Virus record (IMG/VR): IMGVR_UViG_3300032562_000025
Span: 1-58,503 of that record
Source of the DNA: a virus
Reading direction: 5' to 3' (one strand)
Length of the DNA: 58,503 nt
Below the pieces are notes generated by a model. The model was not told where the DNA came from and searched no databases. It worked only from the letters and a program-made list of their open reading frames with translations. Positions 38,141-46,718 of the stretch are shown piece after piece. The position numbers were made by a program, and so were the translations under genes. Position 1 is the first letter of the stretch; the number at the start of each line of letters is the position of its first letter.

Positions 38141-41020
38141 TTGATAATTAAGATTGAGAAGTTTGGTGGAATAATTCCAAGGGTTGTTGACCCCTTTGCA
38201 CTTCCACCTGAGAATGCACAACAAGCAATTAATTGTCGCTTTGATTTGGGTGGCATTGCTCCATATGCTGAAGATGATGTAATTGATGATTTATATGCAA
38301 CTGGAACTGTTACACTTGCAAATACAAATTTAAGTTTAGTAAACGGGTCTGCATTTTTTGATGCTTCAGGGCCTAATCTTAAATATCCTCGTCGTAAACT
38401 TACCCTTACTGATTCAGCCGGAAAGAAAGCAATTGGTTATATTGGTAGTGAAGGAATTGGGGAGACACTCGATACTAATAAGCTTACTAATGGTGATTTT
38501 ACTTCAGACGCATCTTCATGGAGTGCAACTGATTGTACACTTGCAAGTTCTTCAAATGCTTGTGTAATGACAAGAACAGGTGGAACATCTCAAAAAGCAG
38601 ATCAGGTTGTCGGTGCCTTAACAGTTGGAGCGTTGTTCGAAGGTTCGATTTATATTAAAACTGGATCGAGTGGAGCTGAACTTGCTGAGGTGTTATTTAA
38701 GAATGGATCAACTTCGTTTAGTAAAACATTACTTACAACAGGGTCTTATGTAAAATTATTTATCCGTGGGGTTATTGATGTAGCTGGAAATTGGGGATTT
38801 GAGTTTTATAAAACAACAGCTACAGCTGGCACAATGTTGTTTGATACGGCTTCGCTTAGACAAGTATTAACACCAAGTGCAACTGGTGTAACAATTACCT
38901 CAACCCCTGGAGGCACAACCCAAAATTGGACAAGTATTGAAAGTGGGTTTAATTACAATGATTCGGGTGGATATACTTATGAAATAAGTCCAGTTATTGA
39001 ATCAATGTATAAGTATTATAATTCAGTTGAAGATGCTTTTTTATTATTTTCAGGTGATGTAAATGTTGTTAAGGCACCATTACTTGGAGATATTTTTAAT
39101 CGTGTATTTTATACTGAGGATGGTTTACTTAAGGTAACTGACGAAACATTATTCAATACAACTGGTTCACAATTAATCGGAGCTTGGGTTAATGGATCAC
39201 CTGGTTATGATACATTAACATCCTTACTGAAAGATATAACTTCAGCAATTAATACTGCTGGTACATCTGAAAGTGCTTATAATATTTCGAGTGCATTGGT
39301 TTCAGGACGAACGTATCAACTTGTTGCTAACTTAACACTCAATTCAGGTCAAGCACCAACATTATCATTTACATATCCAACAACTTCCCAATTATTGGTT
39401 GAGGGTTTGAATGTAATACCATTTACTGCAACTTCAGTTGTAACTACAATAACAATGCTTAATACATTAGCATCAAATTGGGAGTGCAAATTTGATTTGT
39501 ATGCAACCCTTGATTTGAATTATCCCTTAGCATATCGTTATCCAAGTCCACCTGCTCCAACAAGTGTTCCGATTGCTACTCCAGTAAGTTCAGTTGGAAA
39601 GGTACATACTTTAGATATAACCGTTGCTGCTTGTGTAGAAAGTAATGGAACCTATAATTTAGTTTTTAGTGGTGGTGGTGGATCATCAGCTGCTGGAACT
39701 TACACGGTACTTTCAAATATCATCACAGCGGTTAATTTAACAGTTCAAGGAAGTGGATATACTTCAGCTCCAACTGTTGAAACAATAAGTACAACTGGAA
39801 CGATTAAGGCAGGAGTTGGGGATATAACACTTCAGGAGACAAGGGGTTGGGTTTATACCTTTGTTAATAAATATGGAGAAGAAGGGCCACCTTCATTGGT
39901 GTCAAACTTAGTTGATGTTTATGATGGAGATACGGTTGCATTAAGTGCAATTGCATCAACTGGTTTTTCGGCATTATATGAATTGACTGGAATAAATATT
40001 TATCGCTTAAATCAATCATTGACTGGATCACAATTTCAGTTTGTTGAGCGCATACTTATAAATGCAACAACATACTCAGATTCGAAATTGGATGCAGCCC
40101 TTGGTGAGCTTTTAGTTACAGATGAATGGGAAAGTCCTCCATCCGGAGCTAAAGGATTGATTGCCTTACCTAATGGAATACTTGCATGTTATTCAGGTAA
40201 TACATTATGCTTAACTCCCCCAAATTATCCTCACGCTTGGCCACCATCTTATCAAAAAGCAGTGGATAGGGATATAATGGGTCTTGGAAGTGTTGGTACA
40301 ACAATTATTGTTCTTACCGAAGGTCAGCCTTATGGTGTTGTTTGCAGTGATCCATTGAACGCAGTAATGGAGCGTATTGATGGTGGCTTGTCAAATATGT
40401 CAAAAAGGAGTGTAGTTCAGGTTGAGACTGCAGGAATAGTTGCTTACGCATCTCCTGAAGGTATAATGACAATTGGGCAAAGTGGAGCTAAATTAGTTAC
40501 TGATGTAATTATGACAAGGGAAGATTGGAATGAAAGGTATAATCCGTCAACGATAAATGCTTATTATTGGCAAGGTAAGTACATTGGGTTTTATACAAAT
40601 GGAAATGTTGAAGCTGGATTTATGCTTGATGTAAGTAATGGGAATTTTGTGGACTTGGATTTTTATGCTACTGCAGGATTTCATGATCTTACTGATGGTA
40701 AATTATACTTAGTCATTGATGATGAAGTTGTATCGTTTAATGATTCACTTGAATTACGGGAATATAATTGGTTAAGTAAGCGATTTATCTTCCTTCCAAC
40801 TTCATTTAATTGGATTAAGGTTGTTGGTTCAACTTATCCAATTGATGTTGAGATTATATTAAGGGATGTACCAGCAACGATATGTCTTACGGTAACTTCA
40901 AGGAAGCCAATTAGGATTGGAAAAACAGGAATTATTGAAACAATTGAAGTAAGGATAATGGGAAGTGCACAGATTTCAGCAATTTATTTATCAAGTATTC
41001 TTGAGGAGATGCCAGTATAA
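38141..41020 (+). CDS. Tail nozzle/tubular protein
   Basis: A 959-aa protein starting at TTG 38141 (AAGGGAGTCAGGA upstream). The N-terminus MIIKIEKFGGIIPRVVDPF and ENAQQAINCRFDLGGI matches podovirus nozzle proteins (FGG..PR.D..LL, A.N..FD.G). A carbohydrate-binding-like domain lies at about 110-250 (TNGDFTSDASSWSATD), a TYEISPV-type beta region in the middle and a beta-propeller-like C-terminus (GTTIIVLTEGQPYGV). Forms the tube through which DNA is ejected. Confidence 0.7.
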   Translation: MIIKIEKFGGIIPRVVDPFALPPENAQQAINCRFDLGGIAPYAEDDVIDDLYATGTVTLANTNLSLVNGSAFFDASGPNLKYPRRKLTLTDSAGKKAIGYIGSEGIGETLDTNKLTNGDFTSDASSWSATDCTLASSSNACVMTRTGGTSQKADQVVGALTVGALFEGSIYIKTGSSGAELAEVLFKNGSTSFSKTLLTTGSYVKLFIRGVIDVAGNWGFEFYKTTATAGTMLFDTASLRQVLTPSATGVTITSTPGGTTQNWTSIESGFNYNDSGGYTYEISPVIESMYKYYNSVEDAFLLFSGDVNVVKAPLLGDIFNRVFYTEDGLLKVTDETLFNTTGSQLIGAWVNGSPGYDTLTSLLKDITSAINTAGTSESAYNISSALVSGRTYQLVANLTLNSGQAPTLSFTYPTTSQLLVEGLNVIPFTATSVVTTITMLNTLASNWECKFDLYATLDLNYPLAYRYPSPPAPTSVPIATPVSSVGKVHTLDITVAACVESNGTYNLVFSGGGGSSAAGTYTVLSNIITAVNLTVQGSGYTSAPTVETISTTGTIKAGVGDITLQETRGWVYTFVNKYGEEGPPSLVSNLVDVYDGDTVALSAIASTGFSALYELTGINIYRLNQSLTGSQFQFVERILINATTYSDSKLDAALGELLVTDEWESPPSGAKGLIALPNGILACYSGNTLCLTPPNYPHAWPPSYQKAVDRDIMGLGSVGTTIIVLTEGQPYGVVCSDPLNAVMERIDGGLSNMSKRSVVQVETAGIVAYASPEGIMTIGQSGAKLVTDVIMTREDWNERYNPSTINAYYWQGKYIGFYTNGNVEAGFMLDVSNGNFVDLDFYATAGFHDLTDGKLYLVIDDEVVSFNDSLELREYNWLSKRFIFLPTSFNWIKVVGSTYPIDVEIILRDVPATICLTVTSRKPIRIGKTGIIETIEVRIMGSAQISAIYLSSILEEMPV

Positions 41021-41304
41021 TGTTTCCAACTATTTCTACAATCACAAATTTTAATGATGTTAAGAGAGCATTGGATAGTATAAGAAGTTATTTTGCAGTT
41101 ACACCTTCAGTTGGGAATGTAAATGTTACACAACCTGCAAATAGTTCAAGGCTTACAATTATTGATGGTAAGGAATTGAAGGTTACGGAAGTATGGGAAT
41201 TACGAAATGTTACTGGTGAATTGGAAAATCAAGTTTTGGATTCAACAAAAATGGTTGAGGTTTTTATTAATGGAGTTCGTGTTAAGTTGGCAGTTTTGAA
41301 GTAA
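41020..41304 (+). CDS. Small hypothetical tail-associated protein
   Basis: A 94-aa protein with a helical N-terminus (TNFNDVKRALDSIRSYF) and a beta C-terminus. Shares TAATG overlap with the nozzle gene. Probably a small tail or structural factor. Confidence 0.5.
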   Translation: MFPTISTITNFNDVKRALDSIRSYFAVTPSVGNVNVTQPANSSRLTIIDGKELKVTEVWELRNVTGELENQVLDSTKMVEVFINGVRVKLAVLK

Positions 41305-41334
41305 TTAAATAAAGGATTAAAAAGGAGAAAGAGG

Positions 41335-42729
41335 ATGAAGGACTTATGTGTGGTAACTTCAATTACAAGGAAGAAAGGGATGTATAATTTGCTTGAAAAA
41401 CAGTTGGATGAGGCTGGAATTGATTTTTATACTGTTGATCAGCAAAGTGATTATGGTGATAATATATTCAGGTTTTGTACTGTTGAAAATAGACTTAATT
41501 TGTTTCAGGATATGGTTACATCACTTGATGATTATGAAAATATTGTAATTGTCGATGGTTGGGATACTTTGTTTTTTGGTAAAAGGGAAGATGTTATTCG
41601 TAACATTCCAAAACATACGGTAATGGTTGCAGCTGAGAAGAATTGTTATCCAAATATTTCAATTGCAAATGATATTCCTGATGAAGGTACACCTTGGAGA
41701 TATGCAAATTTTGGTGGTATGGCAGGTACTCGTGAAAATTTAATTAAGTTTATTGATGAAGTTAAGCGAAATATGCATTTGTCATTAATTGATATGGATC
41801 AAGAAGTTTTGAATGAATTACTTGCTCAAGGTAAAAATTCAACCTTTGTTTTGGATTCAAATACTCAAATATTTTATTGTATGATGGAAGATGAAGGTGA
41901 AATTGTAAATTACAATAATCGTCCACTTAATGTATTAACTGATCAGTTGCCAAATTTTATTCATTTTAATGGTCAGTCAAATCATTCTCATTTTTATTCT
42001 GAATTTGGATTGGCTGAAGATAAAAAAGTAATAAAAACAAAGTTTGATTATATGTTTTGCTTACCTGGAACTCCTTCAAGTGGAACGCAAGGAATAAGTA
42101 CATGGTTGGCAATATATGAACTTATGGCACTTGGGAAAAGTGTAGCAATTAAAACTGCTTCATCATGTAATATTTATCTTGTTAGAAATTTATGCTTAAC
42201 AAATAAATCATTTCAACTTGAACAATTACCATTTGAAGATTATTGTGAAGATTATGACAGGATTGTTTTTGTGGATTCTGATAATTATGTAACTTCAAAG
42301 GATATACTTAAATTAACATCCCATGATGAAGATATTGTAGCTGCTTGGTATGTGCAAGCTCCAAAAGATGTTGAAGCAATTGGTGTTCATATTCCAGCAA
42401 CTTGTGGGGTGTATAGGGATATTAATAAACCCTGGACTGTACGCCCATTTTTAGCTGGAATTATTCCATATATTAAGCGAAATGAAAAGGGATTGGTTCA
42501 AGTACAATATTCAGGAATGGGCTTGATGGTTATTAAGAAAGGAGTATTTGAGTCAATTGGATTCCCTTGGTTTAAATCATGGATTAAGGAATATGAAATT
42601 TGTGGAGTTAAAATGGCTGAGCCTGTAACTGATGATGAGGGTTTTTGTTTAAGGGTTCAGGAAAAAGGATTTAAGATATTTATCGATCCTGAGATTAAAA
42701 TTGGCCACGAAAAACTTACAATTCATTAA
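41335..42729 (+). CDS. Two-domain glycosyltransferase-like protein
   Basis: A 464-aa protein with two GT-A-like halves. N-terminal ~230 residues: YENIVIVDGWDTLFFG and RYANFGGMAGTRENL resemble the PLOD-type (procollagen glycosyltransferase-like) domain. C-terminal ~230: a IVFVDSDNYVTSKDIL DxD motif and later GMGLMVIKKGVFE, like GT2 enzymes. Together with the O-antigen ligase-like gene this suggests glycan remodelling of virion or host surface. Substrate cannot be read from sequence. Confidence 0.65.
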   Translation: MKDLCVVTSITRKKGMYNLLEKQLDEAGIDFYTVDQQSDYGDNIFRFCTVENRLNLFQDMVTSLDDYENIVIVDGWDTLFFGKREDVIRNIPKHTVMVAAEKNCYPNISIANDIPDEGTPWRYANFGGMAGTRENLIKFIDEVKRNMHLSLIDMDQEVLNELLAQGKNSTFVLDSNTQIFYCMMEDEGEIVNYNNRPLNVLTDQLPNFIHFNGQSNHSHFYSEFGLAEDKKVIKTKFDYMFCLPGTPSSGTQGISTWLAIYELMALGKSVAIKTASSCNIYLVRNLCLTNKSFQLEQLPFEDYCEDYDRIVFVDSDNYVTSKDILKLTSHDEDIVAAWYVQAPKDVEAIGVHIPATCGVYRDINKPWTVRPFLAGIIPYIKRNEKGLVQVQYSGMGLMVIKKGVFESIGFPWFKSWIKEYEICGVKMAEPVTDDEGFCLRVQEKGFKIFIDPEIKIGHEKLTIH

Positions 42730-42738
42730 GGGGATTAA

Positions 42739-43182
42739 ATGTTAATTGGTAAACTTAATACAAATGATATTAATTACATCCTGGAAAATATTTCATTCAG
42801 TAGCTTAACTGAACTTGCAATATTTAACAAGTCAATTGAGTCTGCACGAATTAAGTTTATGCATTATATTGGGAAGGAGTTTACTGGTGTATTTTACGAT
42901 AATAACAAAAATCCTCAGGCAATGATTCTTCTTGAGTTAAATGGAGAAGATAAATGGTTGGTTAACTTAATAACGGTAAGTGGAGCATGGAGTAAAATTG
43001 GTATTATTCTTACAAAATTCTTAATGCAAATGAGTTCAGATATGATTGAACGATCAGGTGGTACGATTGAAGCTTATTCACCATTTAGTTTACATAAGTA
43101 TTTCAATTGGTTTGAGTTCATGGGTTTCGTTTGTAAGGAAAAAAATAATAATGTTTATCACTATGTTAAACAGGTGAGGTAA
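42739..43182 (+). CDS. GNAT-like protein, possible internal virion protein A homologue
   Basis: A 147-aa protein with a GNAT-like alpha/beta pattern (FTGVFYDNNKNPQAMILLEL, then a long helix LTKFLMQMSSDMIER and FNWFEFMGFVCKE). Proteins of this type occur at this place in podovirus genomes (T7 gp13-like) and help virion maturation. Active acetyltransferase chemistry is uncertain; the acetyl-CoA P-loop is not obvious. Confidence 0.5.
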   Translation: MLIGKLNTNDINYILENISFSSLTELAIFNKSIESARIKFMHYIGKEFTGVFYDNNKNPQAMILLELNGEDKWLVNLITVSGAWSKIGIILTKFLMQMSSDMIERSGGTIEAYSPFSLHKYFNWFEFMGFVCKEKNNNVYHYVKQVR

Positions 43183-43185
43183 ATT

Positions 43186-43731
43186 ATGGGTGGTGGTGGA
43201 GGTAGTGAGGATGAACTTAAGTATACTTCAGACCAGCAAGCGCAGCAAATAAAAAATGCAAAGCTCTGGAATTATTATGAAGAAAATTATTTACCTCTTC
43301 AGCAAAAGTATATTGCACTGGAAACTGATCCAGCAACAACGAAGCAAGAAGAGAATCAAATTAAGGGTAAGATAAATGCGGAAGCGGTTAAGAAATTAGA
43401 TCCGCTTAAATTAAGTACCAATCCTGTAGCTAATGCAAGGAGTCTAAATAATTTAGGGAAGACAGAGACAACTGCACAAGTTACGGGGGAGGGGCAGGTT
43501 AGGTCGAGGGAACTTGCAAATCGACAAAACATTATAAATATTGGTCAGCAAAAAGAAGTTGGTGCAGTTACTGATTTAAATACATTAGCAGGTAGATCGC
43601 TTGATGTAGCAATAAGTGATTTGGACAGGCAGGAAAAAGTTGGGGCAAGTGCTGATAATGCAATTGGAGCTGGAATAGGAGCTGCCGCTGCCGGTTTAAA
43701 TCGAGCGTGGGATAAGTCAACAACAAAATGA
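43186..43731 (+). CDS. Internal/ejection protein (helical, Ala-rich C-terminus)
   Basis: A 181-aa protein beginning MGGGGGSEDE with long helices (QQAQQIKNAKLWNYYEENYL) and a GAGIGAAAAG C-terminus. Such small helical proteins with Gly/Ala ends are typical of podovirus internal proteins that enter the host envelope with the DNA. The following genes have the same character. Confidence 0.6.
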   Translation: MGGGGGSEDELKYTSDQQAQQIKNAKLWNYYEENYLPLQQKYIALETDPATTKQEENQIKGKINAEAVKKLDPLKLSTNPVANARSLNNLGKTETTAQVTGEGQVRSRELANRQNIINIGQQKEVGAVTDLNTLAGRSLDVAISDLDRQEKVGASADNAIGAGIGAAAAGLNRAWDKSTTK

Positions 43732-43740
43732 AAAATGAAA

Positions 43741-43759
43741 AAGGTAACGTAAATTTTAC
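43741..43759 (-). repeat. Dispersed palindrome, type I tail (reverse)
   Basis: Plus AGGTAA then CGTAAATTTTACG (43747-43759). Minus orientation gives core plus TTACCTTT and TCATTTTTCATTTTG, like the 35731 tail. In the 42-bp gap between ejection genes. Confidence 0.85.
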
Positions 43760-43773
43760 GTCGGGGTGCTTAA

Positions 43774-44349
43774 ATGGCAATGTATGATCCTTCAACGGGT
43801 TCATGGTATGAATATTCTCCTGGAGCAACTACACCTTCAAATACTCCTTATTCAGGACTTGGTGCAAATTTATTTGAGGGTGTTGGTGGAGGAGTTACAA
43901 ATCCAGCATCTTTAAATAAAGTTGCTCGACCAGGAAATGTTGGAAGTGAAGAAACTCCAAATTATGTTGATCCATCTGGTGATCCTCATAATATCGCATC
44001 AAATTTAATTAATGCACAATTTGCTGAGTGGGAAAAAACATTTAAGCCAATTGAGTTGGAACAAATTCAGCAATATTCACCTATTAATCCTTCGGTCTTA
44101 ACAACCGCTGTTGACAAAGCTGAGAATACTGCAACTCAAGCATCAGCTTCAATGGGTGGTATTTTACAAAGGCAGAATGAAAAAATGGGAGTAAATGCAA
44201 CTTCTGATCAAAAGAATGCAATGGGTAGGATGCTTAATTTAAGCACTGCTGAAAATATAGCAAATGCAAAGAATACCGCCCGATCTGATGTAAGGGAACA
44301 AGATCAGCAAATTTTAATGGGCACTTCAACCAATCTTACTAAGGAGTAA
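43774..44349 (+). CDS. Internal virion protein
   Basis: A 191-aa protein with a disordered N-terminus (DPSTGSWYEYSPGATTPSN) and amphipathic helices in the second half (NAMGRMLNLSTAENIANAKN). Ala/Gln-rich, no enzyme motifs. By position part of the ejection-protein set. Ribosome site is weak (GGGGTGCTTAA). Confidence 0.55.
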   Translation: MAMYDPSTGSWYEYSPGATTPSNTPYSGLGANLFEGVGGGVTNPASLNKVARPGNVGSEETPNYVDPSGDPHNIASNLINAQFAEWEKTFKPIELEQIQQYSPINPSVLTTAVDKAENTATQASASMGGILQRQNEKMGVNATSDQKNAMGRMLNLSTAENIANAKNTARSDVREQDQQILMGTSTNLTKE

Positions 44350-44352
44350 TTT

Positions 44353-44772
44353 ATGGGTGGGATAATAAGTACTGGTGAAAATTATCGTAAATTGGCAATG
44401 CAGGGATTTATGCAGGAAAGTGCTGATGCAACGAAAATTGATGAAGTTAATAAAGATCTTGAAGCAAATAAAAAGATGCAGAAGGATAAAACGGGTACTC
44501 AGGCAATGGGTCTTGCTGGGGCAATTGCTCCAAGGGTACTTGATAAAGCTGGAGTTTTTGGAGCTGCACCATCAATTGCTGCTACTGGTTTAGAAGAGTC
44601 AGCAGCATTGAGTACAGGTGTAATGGCACCAACTGCTGAATTGGGAGCTGCTGGTCTGGCTGCTGCTGAAACAACCGTAGGAGTGGGAACTGTATTGGCA
44701 GCAGAAACAGCATCAACTGCATTAGCAGCAGAAAGCTTAATGGAATTTGCCCCTTTGTTATTATTTCTTTAA
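44353..44772 (+). CDS. Ala-rich internal virion protein
   Basis: A 139-aa protein. First third is charged and helical, the rest is an Ala/Thr/Gly-rich hydrophobic region (GAAPSIAATGLEESAALS) ending LLLFL, suggesting membrane insertion during DNA ejection. 3 nt after the preceding stop. Confidence 0.55.
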   Translation: MGGIISTGENYRKLAMQGFMQESADATKIDEVNKDLEANKKMQKDKTGTQAMGLAGAIAPRVLDKAGVFGAAPSIAATGLEESAALSTGVMAPTAELGAAGLAAAETTVGVGTVLAAETASTALAAESLMEFAPLLLFL

Positions 44773-44786
44773 TATGAGGAGAATTT

Positions 44787-46718
44787 ATGGGAAGATTTTT
44801 AAATAGTACACAATCTGATCCGGTTAGTGCAGGTATTAATGCCTATACTTCACTTACTGACTCATTTAATAGGGATGATGCTGCGAAGGAGACAAGGCAG
44901 TTAAATGCCATGAAGATTCAAGAAATGCAAAGGGAAGTTAAGGATAGAAATGAAGCAAGGGAAGATGCTGAAAAGTTTGCTCAGTTAAAAGGTGAAAAGG
45001 ATAAGTTAGATGCAATGGCTGAGAAAATGTCAAACGTAACTGGTATGTCTAAGGAACAAGTAATTGAGATAATGCCGAAGGTTAAACAAGCAATGGATTT
45101 TTCAAAGAATGGTGAGGATGGAAAAATTACACCTGACCATGAAAAGGCAGTGCTCAAGTTGGCAGCTGCAACTAAACAAATACCTGATGATATTAATAAC
45201 TTGGATAAGCACGCAAGTGCAGTTTCAAGTATAAATAAATTCGTGACTCAAATGGGTTCAAACCTTATGTCTAAACCACCTGGAACCTATAAAATAAATA
45301 ATAAGAATTTCATTGATAACTTAAATATTGTTGAAGAGGAAAATAATAATCAAGGAATGAATAAATTTGGTCTTAAGGCGAAAAAATCAATATCTTATAT
45401 TGTTGTTGATACTACAAAAAATCCACCGGCAAGCACAAAGGTGTATAAAATTGATTCTTCACTTAAGGATGGGGAGATGTTTCAGCGTGAAAATAAGACA
45501 AGGGCATTTTCAGCTGACCCTGAAAATAAGGCAAGTGTAATTGGAAATACAGATATAAATAAAATACCAATAAGGATTAATGTTGATAAGGATGGAAATA
45601 GAACTGTATCTACTGTAAGGAGTAAAAGTTTTGAGATTGATGGAAAGGAAGTATTGCTTAATACGATAAGTCCAAGTGGTAAATTACTTAACGATGAAGA
45701 AACAATTGAGCAGTATAAAAAGACAGGTGAGCATTTAGGTATATTTGATACAGTTCAAGATGCAAATGAAGCAGCTGAAAAGTTACATAATTATAAGGTT
45801 GAAGGGGAGGATTTCAGTAAATATACAAAACGAGATCCTAATGATGAATATGAAGCTCCTGAAACATGGATGAGAAGTGGGAAGGGTGATGATGCAATTA
45901 AGCAAAAACCAGTAACACTTGATCAAGCACGGTTTCAAAAAACTGAAGAGCTTAATAACTTGGTTTTGAAAATGAGAGCAAGGAATCCTAAAATTATTGA
46001 GGAATATGCTGAGGAAGTTAAGCAAAGGGATATTAATAAAGAAGTACAAAAAGTGTTTAAGAATGTTCCTGAAGGATTGGATGAGACGAAGAAGCATGAA
46101 TGGCTTAGATCAAACAAACCAGATGGAATTGGATGGAAGGAATGGGGAGAAATAATAAGTCCGAAGGTTGACTTTCAAGCTGCAACGTTTGAACTGAAAA
46201 AATTAGAATTGGAACTTAAGGAAAGAAGGGAAGATTCAAGAGATGTTAAGGATGATAGAAGATATGAATTGGATAAACGAAAAGTTAATGTTTTAGAAAG
46301 TAAAGAAGGACGCCTTGAAAGTGGTGTTAAGGAAGATAAGGAACAAAAAAGAAAAGATTCTGAAATAAAATTACTTGAGAAATATCGTGAAAATGCTCTT
46401 AAGAAAAATCCAGGTGATCCAATATTTGAGGATAAAATAGATACACAAGTGGAGGAAATGACAAAAGCAATTAATAGTGGTAAGGTTAGGACAGCAACCG
46501 AAGCTAAAACTAAAGTTATGAAAGAAGGTAATAAAAAGGAAATTGCATCGGTAAATAAGATTAAGGCATTAAGTGAAAAGTTTCCAGCAGAAAAATTTAA
46601 GGATAGAACCCATACTGATAAAGAAACTGGAATACGTTATATAAGTAAGAAAAATAAATTAACGGATAAGTATGGATGGGTTAAGGATGAAAGTGGAAGT
46701 AGTGGAGATATTGACTAA
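44787..46718 (+). CDS. Large coiled-coil internal virion protein
   Basis: A 643-aa protein, highly charged and helical at both ends (ELKKLELELKERREDSRDV; KDKLDAMAEKMSNVTGMS) with a beta-rich central part (KKSISYIVVDTTKN, GNRTVSTVRSKSFEIDG). Fits the large core/ejection protein of podoviruses. Overlaps the giant gene by ATG/TAATG. No lytic domain recognised. Confidence 0.6.
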   Translation: MGRFLNSTQSDPVSAGINAYTSLTDSFNRDDAAKETRQLNAMKIQEMQREVKDRNEAREDAEKFAQLKGEKDKLDAMAEKMSNVTGMSKEQVIEIMPKVKQAMDFSKNGEDGKITPDHEKAVLKLAAATKQIPDDINNLDKHASAVSSINKFVTQMGSNLMSKPPGTYKINNKNFIDNLNIVEEENNNQGMNKFGLKAKKSISYIVVDTTKNPPASTKVYKIDSSLKDGEMFQRENKTRAFSADPENKASVIGNTDINKIPIRINVDKDGNRTVSTVRSKSFEIDGKEVLLNTISPSGKLLNDEETIEQYKKTGEHLGIFDTVQDANEAAEKLHNYKVEGEDFSKYTKRDPNDEYEAPETWMRSGKGDDAIKQKPVTLDQARFQKTEELNNLVLKMRARNPKIIEEYAEEVKQRDINKEVQKVFKNVPEGLDETKKHEWLRSNKPDGIGWKEWGEIISPKVDFQAATFELKKLELELKERREDSRDVKDDRRYELDKRKVNVLESKEGRLESGVKEDKEQKRKDSEIKLLEKYRENALKKNPGDPIFEDKIDTQVEEMTKAINSGKVRTATEAKTKVMKEGNKKEIASVNKIKALSEKFPAEKFKDRTHTDKETGIRYISKKNKLTDKYGWVKDESGSSGDID

